From Scylla paramamosain (lineage: Eukaryota; Arthropoda; Malacostraca; Decapoda; Portunidae), in assembly GCF_035594125.1 (NCBI RefSeq), contig NC_087173.1, positions 152,501 through 216,500 of the forward strand: 64,000 nt of DNA, written 5' to 3'. The notes beneath the pieces were generated by a model. The model had not been told where the DNA came from. It searched no databases and saw only the letters and a list, made by a program, of their open reading frames with translations. The position numbers and the translations under genes were made by a program. Below, piece by piece: positions 14,956 through 31,986 of this stretch. Position 1 is the first letter of the stretch, and each line of letters begins with the position of its first letter.

Positions 14956-15446
14956 TACCGGATATTGAAAAATCGATACGTCATTTCAATAGTATCATGA
15001 TGATCAGTGTTCTATGCATCTTTATGCACCTGGGATTTACTACAACAATATTTTAGCTCTTTTTCCTACAGTTAGATGAGCAGCAACGACATCTAGTGAT
15101 TTAGTTCCGAAAACTCCCGGGAAGTGTTACCACCTTGATATTTGTGACCTAATCTAAGTTAACTTTTTAGCGTCATAACCTTTGTTGCAGCTTTATTCAA
15201 GTAAAATCAAAGAGAGGAAAGCTTGTATTGTTCTGTGAAGTGTTGTTATTTGTCTGTGTGTGTGTTGATTGTCACCTTGAAAAGTCAAGGTGACGTGGGC
15301 CTTGATGACTAGAGCCGGCCCACACTATTTGTCTCCCTTTTTTTAGAGGCTCGTCGTTGTAGATTTCTGAAAATATTAGCTTCATCACTTTTTTATTTTC
15401 CTTGTCAGCGAATGAAAGAAAATTTATGATTTTCTTTATCATTTAG

Positions 15447-15554
15447 TAACGTATTGAATATCTTTGGAGGGATTATTCCCCTAGCAGAGCGAGGTGGTTC
15501 TATTTTTGTTACCGCACATCTGTACACCCCACCGCTCCCGCCTGGCCCTGGAGG
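15447..15554 (+). CDS. Candidate exon 3 (unit 1), unknown protein
   Basis: Acceptor TTCTTTATCATTTAG and a possible donor GTACAA bound a 108-bp segment (1 nt + 35 codons + 2 nt). The frame includes NIFGGIIPLAERGG and ends LPPGPGG. Against unit 2 (31,392-31,499) there are five differences in this frame. Four are synonymous (GCA/GCG, GGT/GGG, GGT/GGC, ACC/ACT) and one replaces I by T. Beyond the proposed donor the differences become mostly replacements. Its entry phase does not match candidate exon 2, so another exon would be needed. No family recognised. Confidence 0.33.
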
Positions 15555-15953
15555 GTACAACGATGATTTGGCCAGGAGCACCTTTTGGTGTCCATCCCAT
15601 ATAAAAGTTTTGATTTCAGTTTCGGAAACACTTCTTGGTTGTTAACTTTTGAAGGCGTATCTTTCTTATTTTATGTAATTTCTTCTTCAGACTCACCTTT
15701 TTTGCTGTATTTTGCATATTTCGATTTATCGACATGTGGGCGAAGGTTTCTGCCTCGCAACTCTTGCAACTATCGCCTCATCACTACAGATCGAGCTGGA
15801 GGGCGCAAAATGCACGAATTATTTGCCATAACTCACTTCATATACGGGATAGCCAGTCTTGGTTGACACCATCAGACTCAGACACTTTTTTTTCTTTTTG
15901 TCTTGAGGGTTTAACACAGTCCTCTGATTTTGTGTTTGTCTTGTCGGATGCAG

Positions 15954-16039
15954 CAGCGGCGGGACCTTTTTCCTTCCTCGCGGCCAGACGACGAGGACTG
16001 GCTTTTTGCTGCTCCTCCTGACACACTCACAATTTACCG
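15954..16039 (+). CDS. Candidate exon 4 (unit 1), unknown protein
   Basis: A strong acceptor (GTTTGTCTTGTCGGATGCAG) and a strong donor (GTGAGT) bound 86 bp. The phase-0 frame begins QRRDLFPSSRPDDEDWLF and ends DTLTIY. Unit 2 (31,901-31,986) keeps the frame and both splice sites. Three of five differences are synonymous (GAC/GAT, TCC/TCT, TCG/TCA); two adjacent codons change (AA to PV). This is the most exon-like segment in the window. The product is not recognised. Unit 3 has lost it in a 1.6-kb deletion. Confidence 0.42.
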
Positions 16040-17078
16040 GTGAGTGACGGGGACGGAGCTGTGTACGTCCTTCCATTTTTAGGTTTACATTTAAGTGAAG
16101 CCTGTCATGCTTGCCTATGTTATTCCATGTGCATGTAAGGTAAGGCTGCTTGACAAAGTGTCTGACTCACTGCAGACACTTGCTTTATGCTGTACTGTAA
16201 TAAACAAGTAATTTCTCAATGTAAAGGAAACAGTGAGTCACAAAAGTGCCTCTCAATACGATGTGGTAATAAAAAGTAGAATATGAAATAAATAGATAAT
16301 AAATAAGTGAATAAATAAATAAATAAATAAATGGATGAATTAATGCATACCCTAGAGAACATTTCATACCTACTGAGCTTACCATAGCAAATACACTGAT
16401 ATGCTACAAAAAATGCACACAAGTATATGAAGATGGAAAAAAATGGGGGAAGTCTGTCTTGTGTTGTTATTTCTATGGTTACTGCTCTTCTGAATTTGCC
16501 ATCAGCATGCGTCTCTCCTTCCCCACGCTGACGCTACACAAGACTTTCACCTTTATTCCGTTCCCTTTCAGTAGTCCAGGAGTTAAGCAATATTTTCTTT
16601 TTTCCATCCCCTTCATTGGTAAACTCTGAAATTCTCAGCCTGTTTCTGTTTTTTCTCCCTCCTGTGACTAGTTGTTTTAAGAGTATTGAGGCACTTCCTG
16701 AAACATATTTAGATTTTTTATTATTGACTTTTTTTCTCTCTTTTTTTTTTTCGTCTATATGTATGGAAGCGGCAACTGAAAAGATATTTTTTTGTTCCTC
16801 TGTTTGCCATTCGCCAAGAAGATATGAGAGTGTGAGTATAAGTAGTGGCTATATGCAAATGTTAGAATACCATTTTATACTGACTCTAAATTAAACATGT
16901 GTTGCATTGTTTACTGCAGTGTTTCAAGTTGAGCCGTCCAATATCTTTTGCATCTAATTCATTTTTTGTTCGGCTATTTTAATTTTTATTTCCAAAATGC
17001 AGTTCCATGTTTTTAAGAAGCATAAAGGATTGGAGAAAATAAAGCATTACTGAGATGTAATAGGTGAATGTTATTAAC

Positions 17079-17079
<1 letters not shown>

Positions 17080-17111
<32 letters not shown>

Positions 17112-17163
17112 TGTTGTTGTTGTTGTTGTTTTTGGTGTTGTTGTTGTTGTTGTTGTTGTTGTA
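17080..17163. repeat. (TAG)n then (TTG)n
   Basis: The orthologous tract is pure TAG in unit 2 (33,018-33,082). In unit 3 it is split by an antisense CR1 (58,246-58,321 and 61,367-61,395). Confidence 0.96.
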
Positions 17164-17439
17164 AAGAGCATGATTATCAGCTGGAGTGACACCAATTCAG
17201 TTTTTTCTATTATTTATATTTTCTTACTATTATTTCCACACCTTGTCATTCCACGCAAGGGAAAAAAAAAAAACGTTTCTTAAAAAAGTGAGAGGCAAGA
17301 CCAGTAATTGAAACACGCCCTGCCTTCTCCATAGACTTCACGTGTTTACTGCCGCGCTTCCTGCCTGATAATTATACAGTCTTACGCTGGAGGCGCTTAA
17401 TGTGGTGCATTTGTATGGAAGAATTTACTTTTTGCCATG

Positions 17440-19059
<1,620 letters not shown>

Positions 19060-19623
19060 GAGGAATACAAAGGAATACCAAACCTTGAGGTATTGACGAA
19101 GCTGTTTGGATAATTATTCTACATTAACTATTATTGGGAGATACAGGATAGTATAGAAGGTTCCTCCCCACCAATCCCTCCAGCAGAAGCTGACAAGATA
19201 CAGGAATTGATACCACGTGGTATAGAAAAACCACATAGAACTTGAGAGAATAGTGAGGGAAAGAGTTGTGGTCTGTCTACTTTTGTTTGTGAGGGAGAGT
19301 GTAAATGCATGATAGTTGTGTGATGTGGTGTGTGCGTAGCGCAGGTGAAGGCACAGTTTGGTTGTTGAGGGGTGGTGCAGCATCCTTGCGTTGCGCTTTC
19401 TAGGGAGGCGGCTGTCAATCAGGCCAGAAAAAAAACAGGAAATTAAGTGCTAAAAACGGGTGATGCGTACTTAGAGAGAGATGTTCTTAATAGTGACACT
19501 GTACTGGAAGGAACAGAGAATCGCGAAGACCTGCATTGTCTGAAAGAACCGTTTTTGTGTCTGGTTGTCTTTCTTTCTGTGTATGTGTCTGTCTTGCCTT
19601 CTTTGTCTCTGTTTATGAATATG

Positions 19624-19806
<183 letters not shown>

Positions 19807-20507
19807 AAGTCAGTCGTTTGACTCAGTGTCTGACTTAAATACTGTGTACTGTTTTGATATGCAGTATGTAATTAAAAGTATTAATTAAAGAATGCATGGA
19901 AAGTAATATTCGCAGCTTCTCTCCGCGGAGACGCTGGCGGGGCGCCCCTCACGTAGTATCTCGCCCTAGATGTCTATGTTATCTTTATGTTTGCACGAAG
20001 AGCATGACCTGCCTTCCTTGACCCTAAGACTTAGTGAGTGGAGGTCTGTGCTGAGTCCCGTGTAAACAAGGAGGCTAAGACGGTGTTGCCTGTGCCACCG
20101 TACTCTTCTGTGCTGTGTGTGCATGTACTGTGAGGCTCAGCAAGTGTTCATTCCGATGCTCGCGCCGTCTTGTTTTCTCTCCGGGGGTTCAGTGAAACAG
20201 CTAAGGCGGTCAGGGTGACTTGCTGACCTGGCCTGACCTGATGCCAAGAAAGATTTATTTATATCAGGGAGATTGAATAAAAGAGTAAACAATGATGGAG
20301 AAATATTGTGCACTGGTTGGGAGCAGCATGTATTGTTGTCAAAAGGATGTGTATGATGCATTTCCTGTAATATTACTGTTAGTAAAGGGATTCGTGAGGG
20401 AATTTTACCTTACTGTAACATCCTTAGTGTTTTTTTTTCTTTTCTCTTACGTGTTGAAGATTGGCAAGGGATCGTACTGTCTTAAAACAACAAAGAAGTA
20501 GAAAAAT

Positions 20508-20649
<142 letters not shown>

Positions 20650-21406
20650 AGTCACACGAACTCCACAAATGTAAAATAAATTGGTCTCTTCCTTCTTTCC
20701 TATTTTTTTACGTTTTTATTTCTTGAAATTACTTGTGTCTTTCTTCTGAGTTTCGCTTAAGCCTCTTTTTCTTTGCTTTTCTACGATTGTGTTTTCTTTT
20801 GCTTTCTGTTTTGCTGTCATTTTATATTCACGTGTAGTGTTGCTTCCTATTTATTAATTTTTTTTTTTTCATGCGACTTTTCCTCGCCTTATATTTATTA
20901 TTTGTCATTACTCTTGTTGATCTTTTATTTTCTCTTTTTAATCTCTCGTTTCCGTTTTTACTGTTTTTTTTTAAATTATATTTCACATTTATGAATTTCC
21001 CTTCTTCCGTTTCCATTATTCACTATATTATTACTTATTTCTATTGGCTTGCATATTGAAATTACCTTTTTCCTTATCATTTTCTTTTCATTGCTCATCT
21101 TTTTTAATCGATTCTTCCCATTCACCTTTTTTTCAACTTTTTTTTTTTCAACTGTCTCCACGTCTTCTTCCAAAGAGGACAACATTTTCTGTTTCGTTAC
21201 CAGCACTTTGAAGGTAATTAATGTAAACACTCCACTACGTACAAGTACCAGGAAATCAGGGCATGGTGTGGATTCTGAGGCAGCGGTGGTGATGGTGGTG
21301 GTAGTGATGGTGGTGGTGGTGGTAGTAGTGTTAAGTTCGTCCAGAGTCTTATCTTTCCACTCATTCCCTCCGTTTCTCGACATCATCCTCATCATTATCT
21401 TGACGG

Positions 21407-21518
<112 letters not shown>

Positions 21519-21589
21519 TTCAATAAGAATAAGAGTAAGCATAATGAGTATTAGTAGTAAGTATTATTCCTAATATAATAATAGCGAGG

Positions 21590-21960
<371 letters not shown>

Positions 21961-22144
21961 GATATTAATAATTAATGAAATGGTCATGCAAGCTGCCATT
22001 TGCATGGCTCGGAAACATTGCTTCCAGTGTGTCGGCTGATGCCTTTGTTATCGCTGTGGTTGTTGGTGACGCTGGTGTTTTCATTACTGTTATATCTTGC
22101 TATACAAAAAAATAGGTAGTACTAGTAGTACTTGTTCTTGTTCT

Positions 22145-22475
<331 letters not shown>

Positions 22476-22580
22476 ACTAATTCTGCTGCTTCTGGTGTAG
22501 CTACTGTTCAACATACTAATTTATACACCAAGATAACCAGTTGTGCTAATGATTCGCGTGAATAACTATCACCATAGATA

Positions 22581-23642
22581 ATGGTGATAGCTATGACATC
22601 TTATATCCGGACTTTACTAAAGGTTAGGGCACACGGGATAGATGGGAAGGTGTTGGGCTGGATAGGGTCATGGCTTAGTGACAGGCGACAGAGAGTTGTA
22701 ATAAACGGCTCGAAATCTGAGTGGAGTCATGTAATTAGTGGGGTGCCCCAGGTATCAGTATTAGGGCCATTGTTATTTCTAATATATATCAATGACTTGG
22801 ATAGTGGAATTAGTAGTAATGTTAGTAAATTTGCGGATGACACAAAGATAGGTAGATTAATTAGGTCAAAATCGGATGCCATCTCCTTGCAGGCAGATTT
22901 AGATAGAATGAATGAATGGACGGACGGATGGCAATTGCAATTTAATATCAATAAATGCAAAGTAATTAGCGTAGGTAGAGGAAACCCACACAGTAGGTAC
23001 ACATTAAACAACCAAACTCTGGTAGGTACAGGGTACGAGAAAGATTTAGGAGTTATAGTTAGATCTGAACTCCGTCTAGGGAAACAATGCATAGAAGCCA
23101 GAAACAGGGTAAATAGGGTATTAGGATTAATTTTTAGGAGTGTTAAAAGCAGAAGTCCGGAAGTGATATTAAAGTTATACTTGGCGCTGGTCAGACCTCA
23201 TCTAGACTACGTTGTGCAGTTCTGGTCCCCACATTACAGGAAAGATATATGTCTATTAGAATCAGTACAGAGGAGAACGACTAAAAGGATACATGGGATG
23301 AGGAGTATTCCTTATGAGGCGAGATTGAAGTTGTTAAATTTACATTCTTTAGAAAGACATAGGTTAAGAGGGGACCTGATAGAAGTCTTTAAGTGGCATA
23401 AAGGTTATAACAAGGGGGATGTAGGCAAAGTTCTTAGGATCAGCAACCTGGGTAGAACAAGAAATAACGGGTTCAAGCTTGAAAAATTTAGGTTTAGGAA
23501 GGAGATAAGAAAAAATTGGTTCTCAAATAAAGTGGTAGATGAGTGGAACGGACTCAGTAGTCATGTTGTTAGTGCTAGGACACTAGAGAGCCTCAAGAGA
23601 AGATTAGACAGTTTTATGGATGGCGATAATAGATGGAAATAG
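22581..23642 (+). pseudogene. CR1 ORF2 fragment: RT motif B to C-terminus
   Basis: A frame of 353 codons. It carries motif B as SGVPQVSVLGPLL (the usual G after PQ is V), motif C as FADDTKIGR, and the CR1-typical region YEARLKLLNLHSLERHRLRGDL with a WFSNKVVDEWNGL C-terminal part. It has no endonuclease and no RT motif A aspartate, so it cannot be active. It is a fragment of a transposon protein and not a host gene. Confidence 0.9.
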
Positions 23643-23731
23643 GTAGGTATATTTCATACAGGGACTGCCACGTGTAAGCCTGGTTGCTTCTTGCAGCTTC
23701 CCTTATTTCTTACGTTATGTTCTTATGTGAA
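22589..23731 (+). mobile_element. CR1-type LINE, 5'-truncated (unit 2)
   Basis: It starts inside ORF2, near the end of RT motif A, and has an internal deletion: the sequence coding for the KAFDKVPHQWLL region found in the antisense copy at 58,322 is missing at about 22,618. The 3' UTR and octamer-type end (TTCTTATGTGA) reach 23,731. The 5' junction forms a short hairpin (22,567-22,591). Confidence 0.9.
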
Positions 23732-23734
23732 AAA

Positions 23735-26916
<3,182 letters not shown>

Positions 26917-27000
<84 letters not shown>
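26917..27000. repeat. (AC)n microsatellite
   Basis: About 42 AC units; the unit 3 equivalent is 52,144-52,234. Confidence 0.98.
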
Positions 27001-27002
<2 letters not shown>

Positions 27003-28971
27003 ATTAATACAAATAGATGCAATGCAACAAAGCAGCAGAGATTGGGATGCTCATTCTTACAGAACATTATAGTGAACACGTGAGGCAGAGATAAACAGAC
27101 AGACGCAGATAGACAGATTGATTTAAAAAAGTAACATGTACTTGTTATAAGCAATTCTAAGTGACCATTAATTTCCCGTTCATTCCCATTCATTCAAGCA
27201 TTTCAGCGTTGAGACGCAAAGGTAGTGTAAGTGTTGAGCCAGCGGTGGTAGTGGCCCCTTCACCTCGCAGCGAGGCAGGAAGGGGAGGCGAGGGACACCA
27301 GCAGTGACTGGCCTGAAGGCGCCTTGCGTCCCGCCTCCTCTCTTGCGACCCTTGATTGCCATCATCCATCAATCGCAGCATGACTTGTGCTCCTCCTCTT
27401 CAGCCTCACTTAACTACCACCACGCTTCCCGGAGAAACCGTAACCCTATGCCATCAGAGCCGACAGAGCTGGTTGCATTAAGATCTTTAACTGTTAATAT
27501 AACGGTGTTAGTATCTACGGGTTCAGGCCTAAAAGCAGAGATAATATTAATATTAGATTGAGGGAGATGGACGACAGATTTACCTTCTGTGAGCGTTTAA
27601 AAGTGAATTCTCCAACACTAGGAAAGAAATTATTGAACTCTTCGGCTTTATCACTTAGATTATAAAAAAAAATATAGATAGTGTGTTTATTTTTCTGACT
27701 AGGGATAATTTCATTAATGACGTTCCATGTGGCCGAAGTGTTCCCTTTACTGCCTTTGAGACGGTTGTGATAATGATGCGCCCTAGTTTTATTATTATTA
27801 TTTGTTTATTTTTTTGCAATTTTCTTGGCAGTTTTTTGTCAACTTGTTTTTTATTATCTTACTGATTTTATTACCCGTTGTCATCATATCATCATTAGAA
27901 TCACCTAGGATAAAGATCCTTTTATCACGCAGACCTACCATCCTAAAAACATCTTGAATGTAGTCAAATGATGTGGCTAAAGCCTTAGGGTGTCGATATA
28001 CACAACCAATGATGATGGCCGGCAACTTCCTGCACTGTATCTTTACCCATACATCCTCCACGCCTGTCGGTCTTGACACATCTAGGTTAATGACAGAGGG
28101 ATTGAGGGTACTATGGACATACATGCATACCCCGGCTCCTCGGCCATTGTCACATTTAAAAATCAATCACAATTAGGAATTTCTACGTAACCATCTGGGG
28201 TGTTTGCTTGAAGTCATGTTTCACTCATACATAAAACATCGATATTTCTATCTATTATCAATAACTTTACCTCGTCCAAACTCGATAACAGTGATTGTGC
28301 ATTAATGTGTTTGACAGTTAGCGAATCCTTTTTTAACTCCTATATTTCAACAACGGCAGATGCTTCCTTGCCATCATCCTATGCCCTATACTGTTGACGT
28401 AAGCGGCTCTTATGACCTAAACGTTGACAGCTGCCACATAAGAGTTTGTGGTCAAATCTACAATTTCTTTGAACATGATTGAATTCGCCGCAATTGTAAC
28501 ACCCTGTTTTTTTTTTCTCTCTCTCTCACTAGCATATTTATTTCTTTCCCTTCTGTAACCATGCTAGTTATCACTGTACGTTTCCTGCGTTTCAAACACC
28601 GGTGTTTCTGCACTAGGTGGCTTGTGTTCCATCTGCCCACTCCTGAGGTGTAGGCGTGGGCTTGATTATAAGCTGTATAGTGTCTGCCATCCAGCGTTCT
28701 CCTCAGGGTTGTATCGTGCAGACCGGGGCTGAATGCATCCTCCTCTTTGTTCCAGCCTGCCTCATGTTTTCTTGTCATTGCCCTGGCAGGTGTGAGATGA
28801 GAAGGACCTCGTGGTTTAGGAGCAGTGGGGGGCTGATGGGAAGCTTTATGGGTGGGAGACTTTCGGGTGTAAGACTTGCCTTGTTGGGTTGTTCTGCTAT
28901 GAGCGCATAGGGAAACAATACCCGCGTAGGTTGGCGGGCCGCGGGAGCCAGCACTCAGTTTGTTTGTTTTT
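27001..28971. repeat. Segmental-duplication block R, unit 2
   Basis: Collinear with 52,235-54,389. The first 400 bp are GC-rich and nearly identical between units. The rest is the antisense LINE R. Relative to unit 3, about 520 bp are missing near 27,820, while 28,200-28,480 is present here and missing in unit 3. Confidence 0.9.
27400..28955 (-). pseudogene. LINE R (unit 2): zinc-knuckle ORF1 plus endonuclease part of ORF2
   Basis: Read on the minus strand from about 28,955, there is an ORF1 region rich in S, T, P and R. A CCHC zinc knuckle follows (CYNCGEFNHVQRNC, C-x2-C-x4-H-x4-C, 28,460-28,501), then a second knuckle that has lost its last C (CGSCQRLGHKSRLR). Next come the start of ORF2 (HINAQSLLSSLDEV, a CMSET motif before a stop) and an EEP endonuclease core (CVYRHP, and GDSN in place of GDFN). 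The beginning of the RT (TSSVGSDGIGLRFL) ends in a stop at about 27,420. Several frameshifts and stops are present. The RT catalytic motifs are absent. Confidence 0.82.
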
Positions 28972-29051
28972 TCTCTATGTATGTATAGTGTCGAAATAGC
29001 AAAGGCATCGTAGAAAACACTAATATCTGGAGCTTCATCACTGTGTTTCAG

Positions 29052-29142
29052 GGAAAATATGAGTAAATCGTGTGAGTCTTGCCGTGGTAGGAAAGACTGC
29101 TTCCTGCGGGACCTTATCAAAAGAGCGTCTGGCACTGGTTTG
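29052..29142 (+). CDS. Candidate exon 1 (unit 2)
   Basis: Copy of 11,813-11,903. The frame stays open, but the donor is GCAAGC where unit 1 has GTAAGC, and three codons differ, all replacements (S to R, F to S, R to G). GC donors can be functional, but the pattern also fits decay. Confidence 0.2.
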
Positions 29143-29597
29143 GCAAGCGGTGGGACTAATAAAATAGGATGTCTTTGGTAATGCGTATATAGGAATATTA
29201 TTGCCTGCGAAACACTACCTTGGCTTTGCAGTGAGGCTTTTGTATTCAGATGACCGCGGGATCTCTGAAATATGTAGACACAACTATACTAGGCAGGTCC
29301 AGTGAAAGGTATCACACTAAATGTATTGCTTCATCCAGACGAGTTAGCAGCACAAGCATGAAGTAGGGTGGATCTCACAGGTGTTTGCTTTTGTTGAGAT
29401 CCTTACCAAGAAGCGGTGACATCCAGAACCAACAGCAACTACGAGATCTTTGTGGTCTGTGGAGCCTTTGTTGTTGTTGTTTTGTTGTGTAAGACGACTT
29501 TATAGGGAACATCCTGTGTCCTCGCAGTAACCACACGAAAATGCAGGTATCTAACTAGGAGTAATCAGAGAGTTGTTGTTGTTGTTGTTGTTGTTGC

Positions 29598-29639
<42 letters not shown>

Positions 29640-30133
29640 AACCACAAATGGAGGAAGGTGGATGTGTTTTATTACTGAGCAACAATAAAGAAAGAAGAAT
29701 AGATGAGTCAGGCCACCTTGGTGGAGATACTCAAAAGTGACTTTCATGTTTTGTGCCGTGAATACTTTTTATGGCTAGACTGAAGTGGTACTTATTATTT
29801 TCTAAGTATATCCTTGCTATTTTTTTTTTTTAGATTTTATTTTGCTGCAGCTGTTGTGCATATTTAACATTCTCAGCGTTTCAAGTGTGTTCTGTTTTCA
29901 GTGTTGTTTTTCATGTATCCATGTGTTCTTGCTTGGAGGAATTTGACACGTTTTATTTATGACATTTCGTGTTTTTCTTCAGTATTTATTCTTTCGTTTT
30001 TTTGTTCATGTGTATGTTGTAACTCATGTAGTAAAGGATTTGTGGTGGTTTTGTTTATGATGCTTCATTTTTAGCTCTTTTTAGAATAGTCAAGCTGCAT
30101 CACTTTGTTATGTGGATGTTTTGATATTTTCAG

Positions 30134-30187
30134 GAATGGATGGCAGGTGGTGCCGCGGTGAACACTGCCAACACGTGCAGGAGGAAA
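30134..30187 (+). CDS. Candidate exon 2 (unit 2)
   Basis: Copy of 12,951-13,004 with acceptor TTTTCAG and donor GTGAGT kept and one replacement (R to W in the phase-0 frame). Confidence 0.25.
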
Positions 30188-31391
30188 GTGAGTACCTGCT
30201 TCATTACATCATGTGCACTCTGTTTTCGAACTCGATGTTAAACTTTTTTTTTCCATGTCAACCGAAACCTGTCTGATGCCTGCCTTTCTCCTGTCTGCTT
30301 CCCACGAATCTATGAAGGAAAGAAAGGATGTGCTTCCATGGTATCGTGTCAGTAGTATTATGCATTCAAGGATTAGTTTAAACCTTTTTCCAGAGCGTTG
30401 TTTTGTCTCCAATTTTTCTGCCTTCCCAGGGTATATATATGAAAGAAGAATGTAAATTTAGTCTATACTGTTCATTGCAACATCTTACAGGGAAAAAGTT
30501 CTTTGAGGATTAACCGAGAATCTTTTTCAAAGCTATAATTTTTGTATTTCAGTCTTCGTGTGCTTATTTTAGTGTATGCATAGAGAAAAGAAGGATTCGA
30601 TATCATACATTTTCTATAATAGTGTCATCTTTATATTTACTTGGAAATTCAGTTGAAACCTAACATTTAGGTATCATTTTTGCGTTCCAATTTTTTTTCG
30701 TATGTATCTTTTGTATGTACGAATATACGAGTAAAGAAAGGAAAGATGCAATTACAAAAAAACTTTCCAGCATAACAGGAATATTCACCTGAGACTTTAT
30801 TAGGTAACAAATATCAGATCTTCTAATTTATCCGTTTATTTATCGTTTACTGTGTTTTAACGTTATGTAGATTAATAATATTTTGCATGTTATGATAAAG
30901 TGTCCTTGGAAACTATTACTGTAACACATTTCATTTAGTGTGGATTTGATTTCCACGTAAAAAAAAACATAAATAAATAAATAAAAATAGAATAAAATAA
31001 AATAAAAATCTTTCCTTCTATTGAGAAAACATATTTACATTTTCTTTGTTCAATTGGTATTGATATTATTTTTAACTCTGATTTCCCGAGAAGCGTTACT
31101 ACCATGATATTTAGCGTCATAACCTTTGCTGCAGCTTTATTCAAGTAAAATCAAAGAGAGGAAAGCTTGTATTGTTCTGTGAAGTGTTCTTATTTGTCTC
31201 TGTGTGTGTTGATTGTCACCTTGAAAAGTCAAGGTGACGTGGGCCTTGATGACTAGAGCCGGCCCACACTATTTGTCTCCCTTTTTTTAGAGATTCGTCG
31301 TTGTAGATTTCTGAAAATATTTGTTTCATTACGTTTTTAATTTTCCTTGTCAGCGAATGAAAGAAAATTTATGATTTTCTTTATTATTTAG

Positions 31392-31499
31392 TAACGTATT
31401 GAATATCTTTGGAGGGATTATTCCCCTAGCGGAGCGAGGGGGCTCTACTTTTGTTACTGCACATCTGTACACCCCACCGCTCCCGCCTGGCCCTGGAGG
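31392..31499 (+). CDS. Candidate exon 3 (unit 2)
   Basis: Copy of 15,447-15,554, same length, same splice-like borders. Four of five differences are silent in the proposed frame. Confidence 0.32.
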
Positions 31500-31900
31500 G
31501 TACAACAATGATTTGGCCAGGAGCACCTTTTGTTGTCCATTGCATATAAAAATTTCGATTTCAGTTTCCGAAACACTTCTTGGTTGTTAACTTTTGGAGG
31601 CGTATCTTTCTTATTTTACGTAATTTCTTCGTCAGACTCACTTTTTTTGCTGTATTTTGCATATTTCGATTTATCGACATGTGGGCGAAGATTTCTGCCT
31701 CGCAACTCTTGCAACTATCGCCTCATCACTACAGAACGAGTTGGAGGGCGCAAAATGCACGAATTATTTGCCATAACTCACTTCATACACGGAATAGCCA
31801 GTCTTGGTTGACACCATCAGACTCAGACACTTTTTTTTTTCTTTTTGTCTTGAGGGTTTAACACAGTCCTCTGATTCTGTGTTTGTCTTGTCGGATGCAG

Positions 31901-31986
31901 CAGCGGCGGGATCTTTTTCCTTCTTCACGGCCAGACGACGAGGACTGGCTTTTTCCTGTTCCTCCTGACACACTCACAATTTACCG
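31901..31986 (+). CDS. Candidate exon 4 (unit 2)
   Basis: Copy of 15,954-16,039 with both splice sites conserved. The frame is QRRDLFPSSRPDDEDWLF followed by PV where unit 1 has AA. Three of five differences are synonymous. Confidence 0.4.

Larger units (their letters stand above)
13890..15105. other. Unit 1-specific segment inside block S
   Basis: Absent from unit 2, where the flanks (near 31,050-31,085) are joined by about 30 bp. It holds a (TA)n tract (13,993-14,069), a 3' stub of LINE A, and a foldback repeat (14,730-14,955). Two opposed short frames, 14,362-14,562 minus and 14,576-14,806 plus, have some codon-like composition but cannot be assigned. Confidence 0.7.

Noticed and set aside
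19114..19418. Overlapping 89- and 95-codon minus-strand frames repeated at 35,175 and 61,857
   Set aside because: Conservation is explained by recent duplication. Two or more frames are open at once, there is no start context or domain, and no silent-site bias can be shown. A 40-codon plus-strand frame in the same place (ending KPHRT) was also too weak.
22581..23642. A 353-codon frame as a host gene
   Set aside because: It contains the FADDTK RT motif and CR1 C-terminal signature, and copies occur at 1, 48,060 and 58,406. It is a transposon fragment.
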